Shown here piece after piece: positions 50,782-57,838 of a stretch of DNA of 64,000 bases (position 1 is its first letter; the number at the start of each line of letters is the position of its first letter). The notes beneath the pieces were generated by a model, which did not search any database, was not told the DNA's origin, and saw nothing but the letters and a program-made list of their open reading frames with translations. Source of the stretch: Sphingobacterium thalpophilum (GTDB lineage: Bacteria > Bacteroidota > Bacteroidia > Sphingobacteriales > Sphingobacteriaceae); contig NZ_CP151087.1 of assembly GCF_038396785.1 (NCBI RefSeq), positions 5,518,001 through 5,582,000 of the forward strand. Direction: 5' to 3'. A program made the position numbers and the translations under genes.

Positions 50782-51127
50782 ATATCTTCTTTAAAAAAAG
50801 CCCGAATTCCGTAGTCATTCGAGCACCCTCACGCACCAGATTCCAATCTCTTGTGATGATCTCTCCGGTATCCAGGACCGTCCAGCGACGACGGCGGATA
50901 TGTAGCGTAACTTTCTGGCCTCGAATGGGAAAGTCTGAAATCTCAGTGGAAGGCATGAAGCCCTTTGACTCCAACTTGCTGTTCTGATAGCCTGTCGGAG
51001 CAATATTAAGCTCATCTAAATAAATGTGGAGCTGATTGTCAACCTGATCGACTTCTAAAATCTGAAAGTATTCCAATAGCCCTTCGGGCATCAATAGGGA
51101 CAGTAATTTACGTTCGGCTTCTTGCAA
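50774..51127 (-). CDS. ISAon1-type transposase, N-terminal part
   Basis: 117 residues. Encodes the N-terminal DNA-binding region of the ISAon1-type transposase: Y-F-Q-I-L-E-V-D, H-I-R-R-R-R-W and D-W-N-L-V-R-E-G-A-R-M-T-T-E-F-G. It ends G-L-F-L-K-K-I-F-G just after a C-T7-A3 run and overlaps the catalytic frame by 8 bp. Two-frame organisation is usual for this IS type, so this is not a broken gene. Confidence 0.9.
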   Translation of the reverse strand: MQEAERKLLSLLMPEGLLEYFQILEVDQVDNQLHIYLDELNIAPTGYQNSKLESKGFMPSTEISDFPIRGQKVTLHIRRRRWTVLDTGEIITRDWNLVREGARMTTEFGLFLKKIFG

Positions 51128-51196
51128 GGGATATCTGTATTAAGGATGCTAAACTAAGAAATTTTTGACATTCCCCCCAAGAATTCAGCTTGATCC

Positions 51197-51204
51197 GGTT
51201 TTGT
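51197..51204. repeat. Target-site duplication, right copy
   Basis: GGTTTTGT, identical to 49757-49764, directly outside the right inverted repeat of the ISAon1-type element. Confidence 0.9.
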
Positions 51205-51268
51205 TGTAGCTTTTCGGTTTTACCGGTAATTTTTGCGGGACAAAAAGAAGTTCCCGTGAGTGTTAAAT

Positions 51269-51300
51269 AAGAAAAGCTAATCTTGCGATTAGCTTTTCTT
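51269..51300 (-). terminator. Terminator of tRNA-Lys
   Basis: A perfect 14-bp stem (51269-51282 with 51287-51300, AAGAAAAGCTAATC) and a 4-nt loop start 4 bp after the tRNA 3' end on the minus strand. Confidence 0.9.
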
Positions 51301-51303
51301 TAG

Positions 51304-51376
51304 TGATCCCGCTGGGATTCGAACCCAGGACCCATACATTAAAAGTGTATTGCTCTACCAGCTGAGCTACGGAATC
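51304..51376 (-). tRNA. tRNA-Lys (anticodon TTT)
   Basis: 73 nt that fold as a standard tRNA: acceptor stem GATTCCG/CGGGATC with one G-T pair and discriminator A, D-arm GCTCAGCTGGTAGAGC, anticodon loop CTTTTAA giving TTT, and T-arm with GGTTCGAATCC. CCA is not encoded (the DNA continues CTA). It stands alone and is followed by its own terminator. The ISAon1-type element is 108 bp downstream of the tRNA 3' end but does not interrupt it. Confidence 0.97.
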
Positions 51377-51491
51377 CTTTCTGTTTTTGAAAGTGATGCA
51401 AAGGTAGAATTTCTTTTGATATATGCCAAATTATTGCGTGCAAATTTTGATAAAAAGGCCTTAACTGCTTAATAAATAAACGGATTATTTT

Positions 51492-52352
51492 TTATCGCGC
51501 TTTTTTTGCATGGATTATTCGGTCTGCTCCATTGATATCTTTTATGAGTCTGACCTGTTCAAATCCTTTTTTGACCATAAGTTCTTTCATTTCTGCACCG
51601 AGATATTGATTGATTTCAAAATATAGATCTCCATTTGGGGCTAAATGTTTCAGTGCAAAGGATGAAATAACATCATAAAAAATCAACGGAGCGCTTTCTT
51701 CAATGAATAATGCGAGCTCAGGTTCGTAAGCCAATACGTTTTGATTCATATGCTGCTTTTCTCCCGGGGTTATATAGGGCGGATTGGATACAATGATATT
51801 GTATTGTTGGTCGGAGAAAATGTATTCCCATTCAAATATATCCGCATTGATAAATTGAACCTGAGTTTTTAAATTATTAGCATTTTCCTGTGCTGTTTTT
51901 ATCGCCTCTTTTGAGATGTCTATCGTGGTTACCAGGGCATTATTGAGATGCTTTGATAAGGTGATAGGGATGCAGCCAGAGCCAGTTCCGATATCTATAA
52001 TTTTTAGGTTTTGAGAAGATTTATGGTTTTTGATGATCAGATCGACAAGTTCTTCAGTTTCCTGGCGTGGAATGAGGACCGATTCATTGACCTGGAAAAC
52101 TTCACCATAAAAATCTGCCCTATTGAGTATGTACTGTATAGGTCTGTGCTTTTCTAGATCCTGAAGGATGCTAAGTACTTCAGCCTTATTCGCCTCGTTG
52201 ACAATATCTGTTTTTCTCAAATGATAATTGGTTCTATTTAACCCAAACTTTTCGGCAACAACCATTAAGAATATTGCTTTTATTTCATCCTCATCATATA
52301 ACTCCTGAAGCTCGTGTTGAAATAATAATTCGAAATCTTGAAGTATTTTCAT
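51492..52352 (-). CDS. prmC: Peptide chain release factor N5-glutamine methyltransferase
   Basis: 286 residues, full length. SAM-dependent methyltransferase that modifies the Gln of the GGQ motif in release factors RF1/RF2. N-terminal helical domain, then the Rossmann core with I-I-D-I-G-T-G-S-G-C-I-P-I and the N-P-P-Y motif in I-V-S-N-P-P-Y-I that binds the glutamine side chain. It is divergent from ribD with 34 bp between start codons. On the minus strand TACCTTTG (52357-52364) ends 4 nt before the ATG, predicting a leaderless mRNA. Confidence 0.96.
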   Translation of the reverse strand: MKILQDFELLFQHELQELYDEDEIKAIFLMVVAEKFGLNRTNYHLRKTDIVNEANKAEVLSILQDLEKHRPIQYILNRADFYGEVFQVNESVLIPRQETEELVDLIIKNHKSSQNLKIIDIGTGSGCIPITLSKHLNNALVTTIDISKEAIKTAQENANNLKTQVQFINADIFEWEYIFSDQQYNIIVSNPPYITPGEKQHMNQNVLAYEPELALFIEESAPLIFYDVISSFALKHLAPNGDLYFEINQYLGAEMKELMVKKGFEQVRLIKDINGADRIIHAKKAR

Positions 52353-52356
52353 GTGT

Positions 52357-52381
52357 CAAAGGTACGATTTTCATAGATTTG
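52357..52381. promoter_or_regulatory. Back-to-back -7 boxes of prmC and ribD
   Basis: Minus strand: TACCTTTG (52357-52364), 4 nt before the prmC ATG. Plus strand: TAGATTTG (52374-52381), 5 nt before the ribD ATG at 52387. Both match TAnnTTTG exactly. Neither has an obvious TTG at 20 nt, and the -33 region of each would lie inside the other gene. Confidence 0.6.
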
Positions 52382-52386
52382 TATCT

Positions 52387-53433
52387 ATGGATATGCACAG
52401 GCAATATATGCATCGTTGTTTGGAACTGGCCCAAATGGGTGCGGGTTCAGTGAGTCCCAATCCAATGGTTGGGGCTGTCATTGTTTTGGACGGTAAAATT
52501 ATCGGTGAAGGGTATACTTCTCCGTATGGTGGACCACATGCTGAGGTCAATGCTGTACAACAGGTTATGCAAAAGTATGGGGAAAAGGCAAAGCGGCTTA
52601 TCGCAGAAAGTACTTTTTATGTCAGCCTTGAACCTTGCGCGCATTATGGAAAGACACCCCCCTGTGCAAATATGATTGCGGAGCTTAAACCGTTGAAAGT
52701 TTTTATAGCCTGTTTGGATCCTTCCGCAAAGGTCAATGGCAAAGGAGTAGAAATACTACGGGAAGCAGGTATTGAGGTCGAAATTGGTTTACTGGAAAAA
52801 GAGGCCATATGGCTCAACCGTCGGTTTTTTACACGTATCGGTCAATTTCGTCCCTATGTTATTTTAAAATGGGCACAAACCAAGGATGGTTTTATAGGAC
52901 AAGAGAGTAAGCAGGTTTGGATAAGTAATGCCGCAAGCCAACAGTTGGTTCACCGTTGGAGAGCGGAGGAAGATGCTATTTTGGTTGGTACAAATACTGC
53001 AGTCGTAGATAATCCCAGTCTGACCGTAAGAGAATGGCAGGGTAAAAACCCATTGCGTATTCTTTTAGATAGAGATCTTGCTATCCCGCTAGATGCTAAT
53101 ATTCTCAATGATCAAGCTGATACAATTGTGTTCAATGCTAAAAAGACAGAATGGACAGCAAATGTGAAGTATATTGAGCTCGAAAATTATGGGTTGTATT
53201 TACCGCAGAATATTCTTTATCAACTTTATTTAATGGATGTTCAGTCAATAATCATAGAAGGAGGGCGTGCTACTCTGCAAATGTTTATAGATGCGGATCT
53301 CTGGGATGAGGCAAGGGTATTTGAGTCTGAAACAAGATTATTGAATGGGATTGAGGCTCCTCAATTTAAAGGACAATTGCTAGAAAGCAAATTGGTTTCC
53401 AATGATCTTTTAAAGATCTATAAGAAACAGTAA
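52387..53433 (+). CDS. ribD: Bifunctional riboflavin deaminase/reductase RibD
   Basis: 348 residues from the ATG at 52387 (M-D-M-H-R-Q-Y-M); an in-frame start at 52351 would place the promoter box inside the gene and overlap the prmC start. N-terminal deaminase domain (about 1-145) has the zinc motif H-A-E-V and P-C-A-H-Y-G-K-T-P-P-C; the C-terminal reductase (about 150-345) has L-K-W-A-Q-T-x-D-G and I-I-I-E-G-G. These catalyse two steps of riboflavin synthesis. No other rib gene is adjacent and no FMN riboswitch is seen; the short distance between promoter and ATG excludes one. Confidence 0.97.
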   Translation: MDMHRQYMHRCLELAQMGAGSVSPNPMVGAVIVLDGKIIGEGYTSPYGGPHAEVNAVQQVMQKYGEKAKRLIAESTFYVSLEPCAHYGKTPPCANMIAELKPLKVFIACLDPSAKVNGKGVEILREAGIEVEIGLLEKEAIWLNRRFFTRIGQFRPYVILKWAQTKDGFIGQESKQVWISNAASQQLVHRWRAEEDAILVGTNTAVVDNPSLTVREWQGKNPLRILLDRDLAIPLDANILNDQADTIVFNAKKTEWTANVKYIELENYGLYLPQNILYQLYLMDVQSIIIEGGRATLQMFIDADLWDEARVFESETRLLNGIEAPQFKGQLLESKLVSNDLLKIYKKQ

Positions 53434-53500
53434 TTATTAAATTGTATATTTAAGGAATTATAAGCCATAGCCGGTTGATTTAATTCTAAAATTTACAATT

Positions 53501-54784
53501 ATGTTAGTTACAGAAAACTTAATGCAGTTTATCTGGAAACTTCGGCTATTCCGTGCAAATGGGTTGAATTCTACTGATGGAGAACCCTTGGTCGTTGTTC
53601 ATGTGGGGCAATATAATACAGATTCCGGCCCCGATTTTCTCATGTCACATATTAGGTGTAAAGATAATGATTGGTTTGGTCATGTCGAGATGCATATCCA
53701 ATCTTCGGATTGGGATCGACATTGTCATCAAGAAGATGTCGTTTATAATAACGTTATCTTACATGTGGTGTGGAAAAATGATAAAGTTATCTACCGAAAT
53801 GATGGGACATCTATACCGACATTGGTGCTTTCGGAATATGTGGAACAGCATCTCTTGGAGCGGTATTCAGTGATGATGAATACTAAAAGTTCGATACCTT
53901 GTGAATTTCAGCTTAGTTCTGTCGATCTTTTTAAAAAATCCATATGGCTGAGTAGTTTAGCTATTGAACGCCTAGAAATGAAGTTTCAACAAATGTCGGT
54001 GATCTTAAAACAATGTAATACGGATTGGGAAAAAACTTTATGGGTATGGATCTGCAGATGTATGGGATTAAAAGTTAATGCAGATACATTTCAGGAGCTT
54101 GGGGAAAAATTACCTTGGAACATTTTACAAAAATATCGTTCCAACCTATTTAAAATAGAGGCTCTTTTCTTTGGGATCAGCAGGCTGTTTATTCAAGGAC
54201 AAGAAAGCGAGTATATGAAGCGGCTAGCTGGTGAATTTGAGTATCAAAAACGTATTCATGGTATAGAGGCTATTTATGGGGTTTGGAAAAGGATGAGAAT
54301 GAGACCTTATAATTTTCCTGAACGGCGAATCACGCAATTAGCTCTTTTGTTTAGTAAGAACGAGTTGGGCGTTGCTAAGATTTTGGCTGTGGATGATTTG
54401 GAGGCTGCTCGAAAATTATTTAAGATAGAGTCGCCGGGTGATTATTTTGGGGGATATTTTTCTTTCGGTACAAAAACGAAGGTAAAAACATCGGTTCGGC
54501 TGGGTAAAGAAACTATTAACACGCTTGTTATTAACGTGATTATCGTATTTCTTTTTTCATACGGTAAATATTTTAGTATTCAGTCATATATTGATAAAGC
54601 GCTAGATCTTTTGGAGCAGCTTCCTGCAGAAAAAAATGTTGTTGTGAGACAATTTACTCAATATGATTGGCCTGTTCAAAGCGCATTGCAAAGTCAAGGG
54701 ATTTTGCAATTAAAGAGATTTTACTGTGATAGGAAGCGCTGCCTTCATTGCAGTATAGGATCAGAAATTTTAAAAAGAAATTAA
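53501..54784 (+). CDS. DUF2851 family protein
   Basis: 427 residues. N-terminal L-M-Q-F-I-W-K-L-R-L-F, V-G-Q-Y-N-T-D-S-G-P-D-F and G-H-V-E-M-H-I-Q-S-S-D-W-D-x-H are the hallmarks of DUF2851, restricted mainly to Bacteroidota; the D-S-G-P-D-F, E-x-H and H-x-x-D-x-x-Y-x-N-V-I-L-H-V-V-W pattern recalls the PD-(D/E)XK nuclease fold. The C-terminus has four Cys in C-D-R-K-R-C-L-H-C, a probable metal site. Function unknown. Its stop overlaps that of the convergent ankyrin gene (TTAA). Confidence 0.9.
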   Translation: MLVTENLMQFIWKLRLFRANGLNSTDGEPLVVVHVGQYNTDSGPDFLMSHIRCKDNDWFGHVEMHIQSSDWDRHCHQEDVVYNNVILHVVWKNDKVIYRNDGTSIPTLVLSEYVEQHLLERYSVMMNTKSSIPCEFQLSSVDLFKKSIWLSSLAIERLEMKFQQMSVILKQCNTDWEKTLWVWICRCMGLKVNADTFQELGEKLPWNILQKYRSNLFKIEALFFGISRLFIQGQESEYMKRLAGEFEYQKRIHGIEAIYGVWKRMRMRPYNFPERRITQLALLFSKNELGVAKILAVDDLEAARKLFKIESPGDYFGGYFSFGTKTKVKTSVRLGKETINTLVINVIIVFLFSYGKYFSIQSYIDKALDLLEQLPAEKNVVVRQFTQYDWPVQSALQSQGILQLKRFYCDRKRCLHCSIGSEILKRN

Positions 54785-55431
54785 TTCTTTAAAATCTCTG
54801 CAATCTCCTTATGGCCTTTTTCATATGCCATATCCATTGGAGCTAATCCTGAAATATTGATGACTCTGGTGTCGGCTCCATTTTCGAGTAAGGCAACAAT
54901 AAAGTCGATATTACCAAATTGAGCCGCGAAATGAAGTGGAGTTTCACCAGTAGCTTGAATGGCATTGACATTTGCATTAGCATCGATAAGCAACTTGCCG
55001 ATCTCTTCATTGTTGTTTGCCGCAGCAATATGTAGCGCAGTGGTGAGTTGTTCATTTTTGGTTACGACATTGGGATTGACTTTTTTGGATAGCAAAAGAC
55101 GGACAATGTCTGCTTTGTTGAAATATGTTGCTAAGGTCAATGGCGTAAAACCCTGTGATGACCATTCGTTGACAACAGATGGAGCTTGCAAAATAATAGC
55201 CTCCAGGTATGAGGTTAACCCGGCCGCACAGGCCTCATGGATAGTCATGGATTTGGTGTGTTGTAAAAGTGTCCGAATGATCTGGGGTTTGTTGTAATAG
55301 CAAGCCAATAGGAGGGGAGAAATTCCATGACTCGTTGTTTCTTGTAAAAGTTCGGGATTTCCAATCAATAATAAGTCGATATCATGGCTTCTGCCTTCTT
55401 CAATATATTGTTCTAAAACGGAAAGGTTCAT
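54781..55431 (-). CDS. Ankyrin-repeat protein
   Basis: 216 residues, no signal peptide. Six ankyrin-type repeats can be followed, for example G-I-S-P-L-L-L-A-C-Y-Y-N-K-P, G-F-T-P-L-T-L-A-T-Y-F-N-K, L-T-T-A-L-H-I-A-A-A-N-N-N and G-E-T-P-L-H-F-A-A-Q-F-G-N. Presumably a cytoplasmic protein-protein interaction module; partner unknown. It is convergent with the DUF2851 gene with overlapping stop codons and divergent from ubiX. Confidence 0.92.
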   Translation of the reverse strand: MNLSVLEQYIEEGRSHDIDLLLIGNPELLQETTSHGISPLLLACYYNKPQIIRTLLQHTKSMTIHEACAAGLTSYLEAIILQAPSVVNEWSSQGFTPLTLATYFNKADIVRLLLSKKVNPNVVTKNEQLTTALHIAAANNNEEIGKLLIDANANVNAIQATGETPLHFAAQFGNIDFIVALLENGADTRVINISGLAPMDMAYEKGHKEIAEILKN

Positions 55432-55647
55432 GTCTTAACAAATTGTCTAACGTTGTCACTAAAATAGACTTTATTGATGAGAATAAATGTTTGATTTGCG
55501 AAAATATTTGTATTTAATTTTGCTTGGGATTGAACTGAAATTTAGAAGAAGGGTGTTTTTACGGGGTGAATTGGATCTTAAAATCCGGGAAAAAGTTATT
55601 TTTGGGGTATTTTATATACACAAATGTGTAGTAATGCGCATAATGTT

Positions 55648-55677
55648 TTTGTAAATTAAAAAGTAGATGTACTTTTG
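55648..55677 (+). promoter_or_regulatory. Promoter upstream of the ubiX leader
   Basis: TTTG (55648-55651), 18 nt, TACTTTTG (55670-55677). Spacing is slightly short. Transcription would start near 55682, about 100 nt before ubiX. Together with the preceding 216 bp (55432-55647, nothing recognised) and the leader, it fills the 349-bp gap to the ankyrin gene. Confidence 0.6.
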
Positions 55678-55717
55678 TTAAGCCCCTCCCAAGGGCATGT
55701 TTTTCATAGGTAGATGT

Positions 55718-55752
55718 AGGGTCGGGTGTTTCTCACTACGACCCTTTTTTTA
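55718..55752 (+). terminator. Leader terminator (attenuator or sRNA end) before ubiX
   Basis: AGGGTCG (55718-55724) and CGACCCT (55739-55745) form a 7-bp stem with a 14-nt loop, followed by eight T. A small GCCC/GGGC hairpin lies just before (55682-55696). It is active only on the plus strand and sits between the promoter and the ubiX ATG. Confidence 0.75.
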
Positions 55753-55780
55753 TAGCTTTGTTTTTATTATTTTAAAAGAG

Positions 55781-56350
55781 ATGTCTAAGAGAAAAATTGT
55801 TGTTGCCATTACTGGAGCTAGCGGCTCAATCTATGCTAAAGTTTTACTTAAAAAACTATTGGTATTAAAAACACAGATCGCAGAGGTTGGGATTGTGATG
55901 TCGAATAATGCGAAGGATGTATGGCGTGCGGAGTTGGGCGATGAGAGTTATCAGGATGTGCCGTTCAAGTTTTATGACAAGGGTGATTTCTTTGCTCCTT
56001 TTGCATCAGGATCGGCTCGCTATGATACGATGATTGTCTGTCCGTGTTCAATGGGGACATTATCAAGGATAGCCCACGGTGTGTCTTCTGATTTGACAAC
56101 CCGAGCGGCCGATGTCGTGCTAAAAGAGCGACGAAGATTGATTTTGGTTACCCGTGAGACACCACTAAGTATTATACATATCCAGAACATGAAATTGGTA
56201 ACAGAGGCCGGAGGTATCATTTGTCCGGCATCACCTTCATTCTATAGCTTACCAAAGACTTTGGACGAAGTCGCGGAAACCGTGGTTGATCGGATTTTGA
56301 GTCTTGCTGGGTTTGAATTTAAACATTATCAGTGGGGAGAAAATGCCTAG
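55781..56350 (+). CDS. ubiX: Flavin prenyltransferase, UbiX family
   Basis: 189 residues from the ATG at 55781 (M-S-K-R-K-I-V-V-A-I-T-G-A-S-G-S); an in-frame start at 55697 would include the terminator hairpin and is rejected. UbiX makes prenylated FMN, the cofactor of UbiD decarboxylases, from FMN and dimethylallyl phosphate. Signatures: T-G-A-S-G-S-I-Y-A, C-P-C-S-M-G-T-L-S-R-I-A-H-G, R-R-R-L-I-L-V-T-R-E-T-P-L-S and I-I-C-P-A-S-P-S-F-Y. No ubiD gene is in the window. Confidence 0.96.
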   Translation: MSKRKIVVAITGASGSIYAKVLLKKLLVLKTQIAEVGIVMSNNAKDVWRAELGDESYQDVPFKFYDKGDFFAPFASGSARYDTMIVCPCSMGTLSRIAHGVSSDLTTRAADVVLKERRRLILVTRETPLSIIHIQNMKLVTEAGGIICPASPSFYSLPKTLDEVAETVVDRILSLAGFEFKHYQWGENA

Positions 56351-56419
56351 TTATTCCTCGTTGAAATCTATTTTTAATGTTCTATAATAAATTTGTATTT
56401 TGTAACTTTGTTTCTCGAA

Positions 56420-56569
56420 ATGAAGCAATCACGAGCATCACGCGAAAAAGTTATTTATAGCTATATGATTTATAGTGATAAAGCCACTGTCTGTCCATTC
56501 TTACTGCGCACGCTACCCGCTTCGATAAACAAGTTGTATCCTTTTAATTTCAATCACATTCATATATGA
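56420..56569 (+). CDS. Possible 49-residue upstream ORF, overlapping the next start
   Basis: An open frame of 49 codons begins M-K-Q-S-R-A-S-R-E-K-V and ends ...N-H-I-H-I with TGA overlapping the ATG of the dihydroorotase-like gene (ATGA at 56566-56569). A TAACTTTG box lies at 56403-56410, 9 nt before its ATG. The peptide shows no known motif and its composition is not typical, so it may be a leader peptide that couples translation or simply chance. Confidence 0.3.
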   Translation: MKQSRASREKVIYSYMIYSDKATVCPFLLRTLPASINKLYPFNFNHIHI

Positions 56570-57834
56570 AAAGCTTATTGATTACTTCTGTTAAAGTAAT
56601 TTTACCTGGTAACGAATTTCATCAGCAGCAAGTTGATGTATTTATCGAAAAGGGAAAGATTGCACAGATTGGAAAATCTGTCAAAGTAGCTGATAAAAAT
56701 ATAGAAACCTTAGATGGTGCCGGAAAAGTTTTAGCGCCAGGTTTTTTTGACCTACATGCCAATTTTGGAGAACCTGGATTAGAAACCAAAGAAGACATCG
56801 TTAGTGGAAGCGCAGCAGCTGCTGCTGGAGGATTTACTGGAGTAGCCGTAATGCCTAATACCGAACCGGCGATTCAAAGCCGTTCCGAGGTTGCACTTAT
56901 TGTCAATACAGCGAAAGGAAATATTGTTGATGTACATCCAATTGGAGCGATCAGTAAAAAGAGAGAAGGGAAAGAACTGGCCGAGCTATTTGATATGAAG
57001 CAAACGGGTGCTGTCGCTTTTAGTGATGGAAACAGGAGTGTACAGCAGGCGGGATTAATGAGCAGAGCGTTGTTATACGCTAAGGGATTCGATGGATTGA
57101 TTTTTTCACATGCTGAAGATGAGTCTATGGCAGGTGGAAACAAAATGAATGAAGGTGCGATGAGTACTTATTTGGGAATGAAAGGTATTCCTAACCTGGC
57201 CGAATCGTTAATGGTTTCTCGTGATCTGTATTTAGCGGAATATACTGGAGCTCCAATTCATTTTGCATCCATCAGCACTCCAGAAGCTGTCGATCTGATA
57301 AAAAAAGCGAAAGCAAAAGGTCTTCCAGTAACATGTGATGTTGCTGCACATCAATTGGTGTTTACTGATGATGATATTGTCGGTTTTGATAGTAATTATA
57401 AGGTAAGCCCCCCATTACGCACAAAGGCCGATCTGAAGGTATTACTTAAAGGCGTTAAGGACGGTACTATCGATGCTGTTGTTTCGCAACACACACCGCA
57501 TGAAATAGAATTTAAGAATGTTGAATTCCATATTGCAAAAAATGGAATTATTGGACTGCAGACCGTATTACCACTCTTGGTTCGTGCTGGATTAAATGAA
57601 GAACAAATTGTCAATAGTCTTTCAGTTAGACCCCGGCAGATTCTAGGACTTGAAGTTCCTCTTATTGAGGAGGGAGCAATAGCCAATCTTGTCGTATTTG
57701 ACCCTGTGAAGACTTGGAACTTCGATGAAACAACAAATAGATCTAAATCTAAAAATTCTCCATTATTTGGACAGACTTTAAAAGGTGCTGTCGAATTGAT
57801 CATCAATAATAATCAAATCATAAAAAACGATTAA
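56566..57834 (+). CDS. Dihydroorotase-like amidohydrolase, probably catalytically inactive
   Basis: 422 residues, length and order of segments as in type I dihydroorotase (A-P-G-F-F-D-L-H, E-P-G-L-E-T-K-E-D, M-P-N-T-E-P, F-S-H-A-E-D, H-F-A-S-I-S-T, P-P-L-R, G-A-I-A-N-L-V-V-F-D-P). However the HxH metal motif is H64-A-N66, the catalytic Asp of the T-D-H-A-P-H motif is Gln308 (V-S-Q-H-T-P-H), and the usual F-S/T-D-D-G is F-S-D-G-N. Pseudo-dihydroorotases of this kind (PyrC' of Pseudomonas) support aspartate transcarbamoylase structurally. Here a structural or altered role is inferred. It forms an operon with the next two genes. Confidence 0.85.
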   Translation: MKSLLITSVKVILPGNEFHQQQVDVFIEKGKIAQIGKSVKVADKNIETLDGAGKVLAPGFFDLHANFGEPGLETKEDIVSGSAAAAAGGFTGVAVMPNTEPAIQSRSEVALIVNTAKGNIVDVHPIGAISKKREGKELAELFDMKQTGAVAFSDGNRSVQQAGLMSRALLYAKGFDGLIFSHAEDESMAGGNKMNEGAMSTYLGMKGIPNLAESLMVSRDLYLAEYTGAPIHFASISTPEAVDLIKKAKAKGLPVTCDVAAHQLVFTDDDIVGFDSNYKVSPPLRTKADLKVLLKGVKDGTIDAVVSQHTPHEIEFKNVEFHIAKNGIIGLQTVLPLLVRAGLNEEQIVNSLSVRPRQILGLEVPLIEEGAIANLVVFDPVKTWNFDETTNRSKSKNSPLFGQTLKGAVELIINNNQIIKND

Positions 57835-57838
57835 AACC

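Larger units (their letters stand above)
49765..51196 (-). mobile_element. ISL3-group (ISAon1-type) insertion sequence, complete
   Basis: 1432 bp bounded by imperfect inverted repeats of 24 bp. Both ends read GGATCA, ten variable bases, then TTGGGGGG towards the inside (49765-49788 and 51173-51196). A perfect 8-bp target duplication GGTTTTGT flanks it. Inside are two overlapping minus-strand frames that together make the transposase. It inserted between the small lipoprotein gene and tRNA-Lys. Both frames are intact, so the copy may be active. Confidence 0.93.

Noticed and set aside
52353..52386. FMN riboswitch before ribD
   Set aside because: Only 34 bp separate the start codons of ribD and prmC, far too short for the aptamer.
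55697..55780. N-terminal extension of UbiX
   Set aside because: It would translate through the terminator hairpin and adds residues absent from the conserved UbiX start.
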